This document shows positions 18,693 to 27,172 of a stretch of 64,000 nt of DNA, piece after piece. The stretch's first letter is position 1; every line of letters begins with the position of its first letter. This DNA is from Photobacterium arenosum (GTDB lineage Bacteria > Pseudomonadota > Gammaproteobacteria > Enterobacterales > Vibrionaceae), in assembly GCF_014841115.1 (NCBI RefSeq), contig NZ_JACYTP010000001.1, positions 558,001-622,000 on the forward strand. The letters run 5' to 3'. Below the pieces are notes generated by a model. It was given only the letters and a program-made list of their open reading frames with translations. It had not been told where the DNA came from and searched no databases. The translations under genes and the position numbers were made by a program.

Positions 18693-19733
18693 ATGAATCA
18701 AAGCACAACGTTTTCCCTTTCATGTCTTGTACTAAGCACTTTATGTATCTCTCTCGCCAATGCCTCTGAGCACCGCGTCGGACTCCGCGCCAATTACACT
18801 TTTGCTGATGATGCCTGCGAAAGCCATAACATCAGCTGTGATGACGACGCGCCAGGCGCGGGAATTTTCTATAACTACGCCTGGACTCCGCGCTGGGAGC
18901 TGGAAGTTGCCTACGACTATTACGGCCAGTTTGATGCCACTTATCCGGCTCTGGATGACCCTTCCGTTGGCGCCGATTATGAAGGTGATGTGTTAGGGCT
19001 GTCAGCCTCTCTGGGCTATCGTTATCCGGTATCGGATGTGGTGTCTGTGGTGGGTAAAGCCGGCGTGATGGCCTGGCATGTTTCCAGCGATGGTAAAGAA
19101 ATTGCCGGTACTGTATCTAACGACGAAGATGGATTCTCCCCCATAGTCGGTGTCGGCGTTGACTGGGACTTTACACCGCGCTGGCGAACCGGACTCAGCT
19201 ATCAGTTTGCCAATGATGTCGGCGACGATGGTACGGCTGGTGCCGATCTCCATACCCTGATGCTGGGTATCAGCTACCGGTTTTCAGGTAATGACCCGCA
19301 ACCTGTCGCAGTTGTTGAACCTGAGCCAGAACCCGCTCCGCCGCCTGCCACTCAGGAAGCCTTTACACTCCAGGTGGATGGTGCTCAGTCCAATGCGATC
19401 TTCGAATTCAATTCTGCCAAGCTTCGTCCTGATATGACTTCCGCGTTCCAACCGATGCTGAATCACCTGAATCAGTATCCGGAAGCCATGTTGCGCGTTG
19501 AAACCCATACCGACGATGTTGGCTCGGAAGACTACAACATGAAGTTGTCTGAACGCAGGGCGCAAAGTGTTGTGCAGTATTTTGAACAACAGGGTATTAC
19601 CCCTGACCGTATCAGCTACGAAGCGTTTGGCGAAACCAAGCCGCTGGTCAGTAATGACACCCCGGCTAACCGTGCTATGAACCGACGCGTAGTGCTGACT
19701 TCTCCTCAGTTTACAAGGAAGGCAACCCAATGA
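18693..19733 (+). CDS. OmpA-family outer-membrane protein
   Basis: This 346-residue protein has a signal peptide (about 1-25, ending ANA). An eight-strand-type barrel follows (26-205; HRVGLRANYTFADDACE, ELEVAYDYYGQFDATYP, closing with LMLGISYRF). A Pro/Glu-rich linker (VVEPEPEPAPPPATQ) leads to a C-terminal OmpA domain (about 225-340) that binds peptidoglycan: AIFEFNSAKLRPDM, VETHTDDVGSEDYN, LSERRAQSVVQYF and NRAMNRRVVL. A disulfide may form between the two cysteines of DDACESHNISCDD. The stop overlaps the start of the Big2 lipoprotein in ATGA, so the two are translated together and their products probably act together at the cell envelope. The upstream element at 18570 is shared with the second Big2 gene. 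Confidence 0.9.
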   Translation: MNQSTTFSLSCLVLSTLCISLANASEHRVGLRANYTFADDACESHNISCDDDAPGAGIFYNYAWTPRWELEVAYDYYGQFDATYPALDDPSVGADYEGDVLGLSASLGYRYPVSDVVSVVGKAGVMAWHVSSDGKEIAGTVSNDEDGFSPIVGVGVDWDFTPRWRTGLSYQFANDVGDDGTAGADLHTLMLGISYRFSGNDPQPVAVVEPEPEPAPPPATQEAFTLQVDGAQSNAIFEFNSAKLRPDMTSAFQPMLNHLNQYPEAMLRVETHTDDVGSEDYNMKLSERRAQSVVQYFEQQGITPDRISYEAFGETKPLVSNDTPANRAMNRRVVLTSPQFTRKATQ

Positions 19734-22063
19734 AGAACAACATTAGCCGGTACTTAACACTATGGCTGGGTATTTTGCTCATGACGCTGACTCTGGCAGG
19801 TTGCGGCGGAGAAAGTAGCGGTCTGCCCAGCCAGAAAGACAACGACGGCAGCGCCGTAGATAAGGGCGGTAAAACCGTTCGTAATCTCGAAATCATCCCC
19901 AGCGCGAACACAGCAGAAGCTGGCAGTTCCCTTAGCTTTACCGTGAATGCCATTTACGCGAACAAAGATAAAAAAGATGTCACTCAGTACGCGCAATGTA
20001 CCAGCAGCGATGAATCAGTTGCCACCGTCAGTGACAAAGGCGTGATCCAGGCCATTGCGGCAGGCGAAGCCACCATTTCCTGCAGCTATGCCGGTGTGAG
20101 TGGCGGCGGAGTTGTGATTACGGTAACAGGCGGCCATACGGTCAGCCAGTTGCAAATCACTCCCGGACAGGTGACAGCAGCCGCAGGAACACAGGTACAG
20201 TTTACCGCGCTGGCATACTATCACGATGGCAGCCGTGAAGATGTCACCAGCCAGACAATCTGGAATACGACAGATGCCAGTACCGTTGAGCTAAGCACCG
20301 ACGGTATAGCCTCCGCCAAGGCACAAGGAACCGCCACTGTTACCGGGCAATTTGAAGGCGTCAGCAGTAATCAGGCGACGATAACAGTGACAGATGAGAC
20401 ATTGAGTTCAATTCATCTCTCACCCGCCACGGCGTCATTGGTCACTGGCACACAACAGCAGTTTACTGCCACTGGCCAGTTCTCCGATGGTTCGACACAA
20501 GACTTAACCCCTCAGGTCACCTGGGACAGCGACAATACCGCGGCGGCGACCATCTCAGCATCAGGGCTGGCGGAAGCCATTGCTGCAGGAACGGCCAACA
20601 TTACCGCCAGTTTCAATGGCACAACCAGCGCTCCTGTAAATCTCACCGTTACGGATACGACAGTTAATTCAGTGCAAGTCACACCTGCTAACCTGAGTCT
20701 GGCCAAGGGCACCAGCCATGCCTATACGGCCATAGCGCATTTTAATAACAGCACCTCGCAGGATGTCAGTGCGCAAGCGACATGGAGCAGTACCGATACC
20801 GCTGTGGCGACCGTTTCCACTACGGGTGTGGTCAGTGCTCTCGCGACGGGGTCTGCCGCTATCTCTGCCAACTTTGGCGGAACAGACAGCAATAACGCGA
20901 GTCTGGAAGTGACGGCAGCAACCGTGTCGTCTATCTCAGTTGAACCAGAGACGGCCAGTATTGCTAAAGGCACCACCCAGCAATTTACCGCCACCGCCAA
21001 GTTCTCTGATGGCAGCACCCTGGATGTGACCGATCAGGTGAACTGGAAAAGCGGCGATACCAGTGTTGCGACCCTGTCTGCAACGGGTTTAGCCCACGGT
21101 CTGGGTGAAGGCAATACAGTCGTTACCGCCCATTATCAGGGGGTCAACAGTGCCGACATTCCACTCTCAGTCACGCCAGCGACCGTCAGCGCCATTGCTG
21201 TGACTCCCAACGCTCCAAGCATAGCCAATGGTACAACGCAGCAGTTCACTGCCACGGCAACCTTTTCCGATACCAGCACGCAGGATGTCACCCATCTGGT
21301 CAGTTGGGTCAGCTCGGACACGGGTGTCGCCAGCATCAATACCTCAGGTCTGGCGCAATCGCTGGCAATGGGGACGACAGAGATTACTGCTAGCTATCAG
21401 GGGCAAACCAGTCCGGGCGTGACCCTGAATGTCACCGCAGCAACGGTAACTTCACTCGCAATCACCCCGCTCAATGCGACTATCGCCAACGGCCTGACCC
21501 AGGAATTTACTGCTATTGCGAGCTTTACTAGTGGTCCAGATCAGGATGTCACTGATCTGGTGAGCTGGCAAAGTAGTGATACCAGTGTCGCGACTATCAC
21601 AACAGGCGGTCTGGCACAGGGCGTATCCGTTGGGTCAGCAACCATTACTGCAAATTATGGGGGCAGTTCAGCGGACACAACCCTGACGATTGGTCCTGCT
21701 GTGCTGTCGCGGGTTCGGATAGAGTCGGATCACTCAGGCAGTCTGGCCGTTGAGTTGCTTGGTTCAGACATTTTCAATGTCTCAACCCACGCCTACTATT
21801 CTGACGGCTCCAAGGTACTGGTTGATAATAGCAGCGTGACCTATCACGTCTCCGCAGCGTCATTGCTGGCGGTCAGCACAGAGGGTGCCGTCAGATTACT
21901 GGCAGGCGTATTGTCTGATGTACTGATTACTTCCACCGCCGATATATCAGGCACCGATGTTGATAGTGAAAATGCCATCAATATCAGTTGCCTGGCAACC
22001 ATACCCGGAGTGCTGTCTGTTTGCACCATCAACTCTGTCGAGAAAAGCGATTTAGAAATGTAA
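19730..22063 (+). CDS. Big2 (bacterial Ig-like) repeat lipoprotein, copy 1
   Basis: This 777-residue lipoprotein starts with a signal sequence and lipobox (LTLAGCGG, lipidated Cys about residue 25). The rest is seven tandem Big2-type Ig-like repeats of about 85 residues, each beginning with a strand such as QLQITPGQVTAAAGT, SVQVTPANLSLAKGT or SLAITPLNATIANGL and containing DGS..DVT....W.S.D..VATVS. A divergent eighth unit (RVRIESDHSGSLAVELLG...) ends the protein and contains two cysteines. Big2 repeats occur in intimins, invasins and other surface adhesins and in some phage proteins; here the lipid anchor suggests periplasmic or surface display. Its start overlaps the ompA-like stop in ATGA. 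AAGGAAGG lies upstream. A paralog follows 624 bases downstream. Confidence 0.88.
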   Translation: MKNNISRYLTLWLGILLMTLTLAGCGGESSGLPSQKDNDGSAVDKGGKTVRNLEIIPSANTAEAGSSLSFTVNAIYANKDKKDVTQYAQCTSSDESVATVSDKGVIQAIAAGEATISCSYAGVSGGGVVITVTGGHTVSQLQITPGQVTAAAGTQVQFTALAYYHDGSREDVTSQTIWNTTDASTVELSTDGIASAKAQGTATVTGQFEGVSSNQATITVTDETLSSIHLSPATASLVTGTQQQFTATGQFSDGSTQDLTPQVTWDSDNTAAATISASGLAEAIAAGTANITASFNGTTSAPVNLTVTDTTVNSVQVTPANLSLAKGTSHAYTAIAHFNNSTSQDVSAQATWSSTDTAVATVSTTGVVSALATGSAAISANFGGTDSNNASLEVTAATVSSISVEPETASIAKGTTQQFTATAKFSDGSTLDVTDQVNWKSGDTSVATLSATGLAHGLGEGNTVVTAHYQGVNSADIPLSVTPATVSAIAVTPNAPSIANGTTQQFTATATFSDTSTQDVTHLVSWVSSDTGVASINTSGLAQSLAMGTTEITASYQGQTSPGVTLNVTAATVTSLAITPLNATIANGLTQEFTAIASFTSGPDQDVTDLVSWQSSDTSVATITTGGLAQGVSVGSATITANYGGSSADTTLTIGPAVLSRVRIESDHSGSLAVELLGSDIFNVSTHAYYSDGSKVLVDNSSVTYHVSAASLLAVSTEGAVRLLAGVLSDVLITSTADISGTDVDSENAINISCLATIPGVLSVCTINSVEKSDLEM

Positions 22064-22079
22064 CACCACTGCAACCATT

Positions 22080-22105
22080 AGCCCGCTGGCCACAGCGGGC
22101 TTTTT
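22080..22105 (+). terminator. rho-independent terminator after Big2 lipoprotein 1
   Basis: Perfect 9-bp stem AGCCCGCTG/CAGCGGGCT with a GCCA loop and a T-rich tail, 16 bases after the stop codon. Confidence 0.9.
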
Positions 22106-22283
22106 CTTCAACTGCACCTTCTCATCTGAATCATCAAGAGCAGCAACGGCTGCCCCACTTTTGACACTCAGGGTTTCCTGCTAATTCGTCACTTCCCGCG
22201 AAAAGCAGCCAGACCAGTGTAAATTACCACCGATAGAATTCCCCATGAGAATACATGCCCCCCTAAAGAAGCAAAAAATATAT

Positions 22284-22330
22284 GCAACTAATTTAGCAAG
22301 ATTATCATCCTTGTACTAATTTGGCTTTAA
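22284..22330 (+). repeat. upstream element, copy 2, of duplicated ompA-Big2 cassette
   Basis: This matches the 47-bp element at 18570-18616 at about four of five positions, with the core TTGTACTAATTTG kept intact. About 40 bases later, CAAGGATTGA also matches the sequence just ahead of the intact ompA-like gene. Its distance to the second Big2 gene is larger because the remnant of an ompA copy lies between. Confidence 0.7.
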
Positions 22331-22424
22331 ACAGCTTTGAATAAAAAAATCACCCATAAAAGTAATTATCTCAAGGATTGATGAAGTTGATTGTTCACTG
22401 ATTGTCGTGAGCAGCCAGGCAAAA

Positions 22425-22689
22425 ACAATGCTGCCAGAATCCGGAATTCTTGCTCTGCGGTGACAGTTGTATCGCGATGTCGGAGCGGATACATGCAACA
22501 GACAGCTCTCATGACATAGAGCCAAAAGTGTTGTGCAACACATTGAAAAATAGGGAAACCCCCTGAAAAAGTCAGCTACAAAGCGATTGGGGAAGCGATG
22601 TCTCTGGCCGGAAATCGTCCAGGGCGCGTGCTATGAACCCTCGTGTAGTAACTGACACTACCCACAATTACAAGGAAGGCAATCTAATG
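22425..22689 (+). pseudogene. decayed remnant of an ompA-like C-terminal domain
   Basis: This stretch aligns with the 3' part of the intact ompA-like gene (19470-19733). Around 22436 AATCCGGAA matches the codons of QYPEA. From about 22470, GATGTCGGAGCGGA, GAGCCAAAAGTGTTGTGCA and AGTCAGCTACAAAGCGATTG match the coding of DDVGSED, RRAQSVVQ and ISYEAFG. Near 22630, CGTGCTATGAACC matches NRAMN. Read in the aligned frame it gives QLYRDVGADT...RAKSVVQHIEK with in-frame stops, and a 4-base deletion shifts the frame before CGTGCTATG. The barrel and signal peptide are gone. The end AAGGAAGG still provides the ribosome site of the next gene. So the second copy of the ompA-Big2 cassette has lost its ompA. 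Confidence 0.8.
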
Positions 22690-25026
22690 CGAAACGACAT
22701 TTGCCAATACGTCAAAAAATGGCTGGGATATTTACTCATGGCACTGGTACTCGCCTTAGCCGGCTGTGGCGGTGATGAAAGCGGTACATCCGGTCAGGAA
22801 AGCAGAACGGCCAAACACAGTGTTGAAAACGGAAAAAATGATTTCAGCACATTAGCTATTATCCCCAGCGCTGATTCAGTAGAAGTAGGCCACTCACTGA
22901 GTTTTATGGTCAAAGCGACTAACAGTTCTGGTGTGGCACACGATGTCACGACTCAGGCAACCTGCGTCAGTAGCCAAACTGCAGTAGCGACAATTAGCAC
23001 CAGCGGTGTTATCCAGGCAGTTGCAACGGGAGAAACATCGATATCCTGTGATGTCGGCGAGTTAAGTGCAGGAGGCATCGTAATTCGTGTGTCCGGTAAA
23101 CACTCTGTCAGCCAGCTCCAAATTACACCAGGGGTGACATCGGTAGCGAAAGGGACTCACGTTCAATACACCGCATTAGCTTTCTATCATGACGGGACCC
23201 GAAAGGATGTCACTGATCAGGTCGTATGGAGCAGTAGTGCATCAGGTACCGCCAGTGTTGACAGCAACGGACTGGTTATCGCGCAAGCTGCAGGGAATAC
23301 GGTAATTACCGGTGTATTTGATGGTATCACCAGCAACAGCGCTGATCTGACAGTCACCGATGCATCTTTGGTCTCCCTCGACATCACAACTTCTGGCCTT
23401 TCTCTGGCAATCGGTACAGAGCAGCAACTGACCGTTATTGGTCACTACACGGACGGAACAACGCAAAACCTGACGGCTCAGGTGGCTTGGAATAGTGATG
23501 ACCTGCTTCTGGCGACAGTCTCAGATACCGGTCTGCTCATTACCCTGTTAAACGGTACAGTGACGATTTCAGCGAGCCTGGGTGACGTAACCAGTGACGG
23601 CATACTGGTTACCATTAAACCTGCAGTTATGAACGGTTTGCAAATCACCCCGGGAAACATCAACCTGCCGGAAGGCACATCACATCCTCTGACTGCCATT
23701 GCTTCTTTCTCTGATGGTACAACACAGAATGTGACGAATCTGGTGAACTGGGCCAGCAGTGATACCGCCGTCGCCAGTGTTATGCTTACTGGCTCAGTCC
23801 ATGCTTTGGCAGAAGGTACTGCCGTTATTTCTGCCAACCTGCAAGGTATAGAGAGTAACCACGCCAGCGTTACTGTTTCTGCGGCAAGCGTATTATCGAT
23901 CTCGGTTGATCCGCTGCTGACCACGATTGCAAACGGAACCACTCAACAGTTAAAAGCCACGGCGTTATTCTCAGATGGCAGTCTGGTCGACATCACCGCG
24001 CAGGCCAACTGGCTCAGTGGTGACACGAGCATAGCAACTGTTTCTACCGACGGTCTTGTTCAGGGGATCGCTGAAGGAAGTACTGTGATTTCAGCACACC
24101 TGCAAGGTACAGTAAGCAACGAGCACTCATTAACTGTCACTTCAGCACTCCTTACTGAGCTGAGCATTACACCAGTGACAACGAGCATTGCCAAAGGTAC
24201 AGCTCAGTTATTCAATGCCATTGCGACCTTCTCTGACGGTACAACACAAGATGTCACGAACCTGGTCAGCTGGGCCAGTAGCAATACTCAGGTCGCTATC
24301 ATTGATGCCAAAGGCCGTGCTCAAGCACTGTCTCAAGGGGCAACCAACATAGTGGCTCAATACCTGGCAACCCAAAGCCTCTCGGTTACTCTGACAGTAA
24401 CAGCAGAAACCATGACTTCCCTGAACATCACGCCTGCGATACTCAATCTGGCAAACGGTTTGGATCAACAGTTACAAGCTGTCGCTACCTTTACTGATGG
24501 ATCCACCCAGGATGTGACAGATTTGGTCAGTTGGCTCAGTAGCAACACTGCTGTTGCAACTGTCAATTCAGGCATGGTGCAAGGTATTTCTGAAGGTGCT
24601 GCGACAGTTTCAGGACGATATGAAGGCTTCGAAGGCACCGCAGATCTCAATGTAACCGCGGCTGCACTGGATCGCGTTCGGGTGGAATCTGATCACATGG
24701 GTGAGCTGGCCATTCAATTACTCGGTTCGAGTATCTTTAATGTGACTACCAACGCTTACTATACCGACGGTACCCGTATAGTTATTGATAACAGCCTGGT
24801 GACTTATCACTCAACTGAAACATCATTGCTTACGGTTAACACTGAAGGTCTAGTGACATTGAAAGCTGGTGTGCTTACCAATGAGCGCATTTCCTCAGTG
24901 GTGAATTTCTCCGGTACAATGGTCAACAGTGAAAATACTATCAATGTGAACTGTCTGGCAGCATTGCCACCTCTGGCATCGATTTGTACGATTGGCTCAA
25001 TCGAGCAGCCTGCTTCAGGTCACTAA
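22687..25026 (+). CDS. Big2 (bacterial Ig-like) repeat lipoprotein, copy 2
   Basis: This is a paralog of the lipoprotein at 19730, of about 779 residues. It has a lipobox (LALAGCGG) and the same count of seven Big2-type repeats (first strands TLAIIPSADSVEVGH, QLQITPGVTSVAKGT, SISVDPLLTTIANGT, SLNITPAILNLANGL and others) and the same divergent C-terminal unit (RVRVESDHMGELAIQLLG) with its two cysteines. Equivalent repeats of the two proteins match each other better than neighbours within a protein, so the whole gene was copied, not single repeats. I place the start at ATG 22687, preceded by AAGGAAGG as in copy 1; an in-frame start at 22633 would translate part of the ompA remnant. Likely function: envelope-anchored surface or periplasmic protein. 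Confidence 0.87.
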   Translation: MRNDICQYVKKWLGYLLMALVLALAGCGGDESGTSGQESRTAKHSVENGKNDFSTLAIIPSADSVEVGHSLSFMVKATNSSGVAHDVTTQATCVSSQTAVATISTSGVIQAVATGETSISCDVGELSAGGIVIRVSGKHSVSQLQITPGVTSVAKGTHVQYTALAFYHDGTRKDVTDQVVWSSSASGTASVDSNGLVIAQAAGNTVITGVFDGITSNSADLTVTDASLVSLDITTSGLSLAIGTEQQLTVIGHYTDGTTQNLTAQVAWNSDDLLLATVSDTGLLITLLNGTVTISASLGDVTSDGILVTIKPAVMNGLQITPGNINLPEGTSHPLTAIASFSDGTTQNVTNLVNWASSDTAVASVMLTGSVHALAEGTAVISANLQGIESNHASVTVSAASVLSISVDPLLTTIANGTTQQLKATALFSDGSLVDITAQANWLSGDTSIATVSTDGLVQGIAEGSTVISAHLQGTVSNEHSLTVTSALLTELSITPVTTSIAKGTAQLFNAIATFSDGTTQDVTNLVSWASSNTQVAIIDAKGRAQALSQGATNIVAQYLATQSLSVTLTVTAETMTSLNITPAILNLANGLDQQLQAVATFTDGSTQDVTDLVSWLSSNTAVATVNSGMVQGISEGAATVSGRYEGFEGTADLNVTAAALDRVRVESDHMGELAIQLLGSSIFNVTTNAYYTDGTRIVIDNSLVTYHSTETSLLTVNTEGLVTLKAGVLTNERISSVVNFSGTMVNSENTINVNCLAALPPLASICTIGSIEQPASGH

Positions 25027-25032
25027 GCCTGC

Positions 25033-25064
25033 ATGCGGCCCATTGATACTGGGCCGCATTCTTT
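25033..25064 (+). terminator. rho-independent terminator after Big2 lipoprotein 2
   Basis: Perfect 10-bp stem ATGCGGCCCA/TGGGCCGCAT with a 7-base loop followed by TCTTT, starting seven bases after the stop codon. Confidence 0.85.
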
Positions 25065-25163
25065 CCCTTCATCTCCTGCCTTCAGGGCATTGCAAACTCA
25101 ATTCAGAACGGCAACTGCGTTTTCTTCCAATATGAAAATTTTATGACAATGACGTCACAGGGA

Positions 25164-25207
25164 TTGACCAAACACTTCAGCAGACTAATATATATGGAAA
25201 TTCGAAT
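25164..25207 (+). promoter_or_regulatory. promoter and likely ArsR operator of the arsenate operon
   Basis: TTGACC (25164-25169) and TAATAT (25186-25191) are separated by 16 bases, a usable sigma-70 promoter. The perfect palindrome ATTCGAAT (25200-25207) lies at the expected start of transcription. ArsR repressors bind AT-rich inverted repeats of this kind, so autorepression is inferred. Confidence 0.6.
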
Positions 25208-25561
25208 ATGGTTATAAGCATGCTACCACATCAATTTTTTAAACTGCTGGCAGATGAAACCCGTGTGCGTTGCTTACGGTTAATCGTGAAAGAGCAATGT
25301 CTGTGTGTGGCCGAGCTGACCGAAGCACTGCAGGTCAGCCAGCCGAAAATGTCTCGCCATCTGGCTGTGATGCGCGCCAGCGGGCTATTGGTTGATGTCC
25401 GGCAGGGGCAATGGGTGTTCTACCGGTTAACCGAAGAACTGCCCGGCTGGATGCGTAAGCAAATTTACGGACTGGTGGATTCGAACTGCTTAGAGCAGGA
25501 ATACCAACAGGACAGTGAACGACTCATGGTAATGAAACAACGACCCGTTTGTTGCCAATAA
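25208..25561 (+). CDS. arsR: ArsR-family arsenic-responsive repressor
   Basis: This is a winged-helix repressor of up to 117 residues. The helix-turn-helix is AELTEALQVSQPKMSRHLAVM and the wing is VDVRQGQWVFYRL. The metalloid-sensing pair sits in EQCLCVAEL, the CxC of the ArsR alpha-3 type; extra cysteines near the end (PVCC) could contribute. It is the first gene of an operon arsR, gapdh, phosphatase, arsJ and very probably represses it until arsenite or trivalent arsenic appears. The promoter would place transcription start about 10 bases before this ATG, so the in-frame ATG at 25220 (MLPHQFFKLLADETR), where homologs normally begin, may be the true start. Confidence 0.87.
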   Translation: MVISMLPHQFFKLLADETRVRCLRLIVKEQCLCVAELTEALQVSQPKMSRHLAVMRASGLLVDVRQGQWVFYRLTEELPGWMRKQIYGLVDSNCLEQEYQQDSERLMVMKQRPVCCQ

Positions 25562-25578
25562 TGTAGGAAGAGTTAACT

Positions 25579-26580
25579 ATGACAATCAAAGTAGGTATCA
25601 ATGGTTTTGGCCGCATTGGCCGTCTGGCACTGCGCGCAGCGTTTGACTGGCCAGAACTGGAGTTTGTGCAGATTAACGATGTTGCCGGTGATGCCGCAAC
25701 GCTGGCTCACCTGCTGGAATTCGATTCCGTGCAGGGACGCTGGCACCATGAAGTGAAAGCGGAAGGCAGCCACATTGTCATCAATGGCAAAGCCATTCTT
25801 ACCACACAAGAAAAAGACATTAATGCCGTTGACTGGTCAGGTTGTGACGTGGTGATTGAAGCCACAGGCAAACATCGCAAAACCGAGTTCCTGAATCAAT
25901 ATCTGGCGCAGGGTGTGCAGCGTGTTGTCGTGTCAGCACCGGTGAAAGAAGAAGGCATCGCCAATATCGTGGTGGGCGTTAACGATTATATCTTTAATCC
26001 TGAGCAGCACCGTATTGTCACGGCAGCGTCCTGCACCACCAACTGTATTGCGCCTGTGGTCAAAGTGATCCATGAAAAACTGGGTATTGAGCAGTCTGCA
26101 TTTACCACCATTCATGATTTAACCAATACGCAAACCATTCTGGATGCACCGCATAAAGATCTTCGCCGCGCCCGTGCCTGCGGTATGAGCCTTATCCCTA
26201 CCACCACAGGTTCAGCCTCGGCTATCGTGGAGATCTTCCCGGAACTGAAAGGCAAAATTAACGGCCATGCAGTGCGTGTCCCGCTGGCAAACGCGTCTTT
26301 AACTGACATCATTTTCGACGTCAAACGTGACACCACAGCCGAAGAAGTCAACCAACTGCTGAAAGAGGCTTCACAGGGTGAACTGCAAGGCATTTTGGGT
26401 TACGAAGATCGCCCGCTGGTTTCTATCGACTATAAAGGCGATCAGCGCTCAACCATAGTGGATGCTTTATCAACCATGGTAGTGGGTAAGCGCATGGTGA
26501 AAATCTATGCCTGGTATGACAACGAAATGGGTTATGCCACCCGCACTGCTGAACTGGTGCGTAAAGTGGGACAGGCTTAA
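25579..26580 (+). CDS. ArsJ-associated glyceraldehyde-3-phosphate dehydrogenase
   Basis: This 333-residue GAPDH has the NAD-binding [15 protein letters not shown] at residues 6-20, the catalytic Cys152 in SCTTNC (151-156), and the [10 protein letters not shown] ending motif. In operons with arsJ, this dedicated enzyme uses arsenate instead of phosphate and makes 1-arseno-3-phosphoglycerate, which ArsJ exports; the product then breaks down outside, so the pair acts as an arsenate efflux route. The role is inferred from established work on gapdh-arsJ pairs and from the gene order here. It begins 17 bases after arsR, with GGAAGAG upstream. It is probably not the housekeeping glycolytic enzyme. 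Confidence 0.92.
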   Translation: MTIKVGINGFGRIGRLALRAAFDWPELEFVQINDVAGDAATLAHLLEFDSVQGRWHHEVKAEGSHIVINGKAILTTQEKDINAVDWSGCDVVIEATGKHRKTEFLNQYLAQGVQRVVVSAPVKEEGIANIVVGVNDYIFNPEQHRIVTAASCTTNCIAPVVKVIHEKLGIEQSAFTTIHDLTNTQTILDAPHKDLRRARACGMSLIPTTTGSASAIVEIFPELKGKINGHAVRVPLANASLTDIIFDVKRDTTAEEVNQLLKEASQGELQGILGYEDRPLVSIDYKGDQRSTIVDALSTMVVGKRMVKIYAWYDNEMGYATRTAELVRKVGQA

Positions 26581-26593
26581 GGGAGCAATGACA

Positions 26594-27091
26594 ATGACAC
26601 ATCCAACCTGGACTTTACCCGTAACCGATACCAGCGCACTGGTACTGACTCCCTGCCCCGGCACCAAAGGCGTTGCTCTGTCAGACAGCCTGACCCAGCT
26701 GAAAGCACAAGGGGTACGCGCTGTCGTCACCGCCATCAATAAACAGGAAATGGCTGACAAAGAGGTTGCTGACTTGGGCCAGTTAGTTGAACAAGCTGGC
26801 ATGCTGTGGGCATATACCCCGATCGAAGACGATGCCGCGCCTGATAGCGAATTTGCGGCACAATGGCAGGCAGTCAGCCCGCAATTGCATAAAATTATTG
26901 CAGAAGGCGGCAACATTGCTTTGCACTGTATGGGTGGCTCAGGCCGCACCGGTTTACTCGCCGCGCACCTGCTGCTGGAAATGGGCTGGCCGTTGTCACG
27001 CATTATTGAAGACGTCCAGGCGTTACGCCCGGGAGCCTTTACCAAATCGGTACAGGTCGATTACATCCGTCAGGTAGCGTCACAACCATAA
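26594..27091 (+). CDS. dual-specificity/tyrosine phosphatase-like protein in arsJ operon
   Basis: This is a phosphatase of about 165 residues of the cysteine-based PTP/DSP fold. The P-loop HCMGGSGRTG lies at 111-120, with nucleophile Cys112 and Arg118, and Asp79/Asp80 in PIEDDAAP are suitable general acids. Proteins of this type occur in arsR-gapdh-arsJ operons of vibrios and related bacteria, but their part in arsenate handling is unclear. It shares no cysteine pattern with ArsC reductases of the Wzb-like class. It follows gapdh by 13 bases. The second of two close ATGs is preferred, since GGGAG then has 8 bases spacing. Confidence 0.82.
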   Translation: MTHPTWTLPVTDTSALVLTPCPGTKGVALSDSLTQLKAQGVRAVVTAINKQEMADKEVADLGQLVEQAGMLWAYTPIEDDAAPDSEFAAQWQAVSPQLHKIIAEGGNIALHCMGGSGRTGLLAAHLLLEMGWPLSRIIEDVQALRPGAFTKSVQVDYIRQVASQP

Positions 27092-27172
27092 ACAGTGTTT
27101 CGCCGTTTCGCGCCTGTCTGTTTTGCATCGCAGCCAGCAGCCGAAACGGCGAACAATACGAGTGTCGTGTCT

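Noticed and set aside
19730..25026. Long antisense open frames through the Big2 lipoproteins
   Set aside because: They are mirror frames of threonine/serine-rich repeats, with no ribosome sites or family features.
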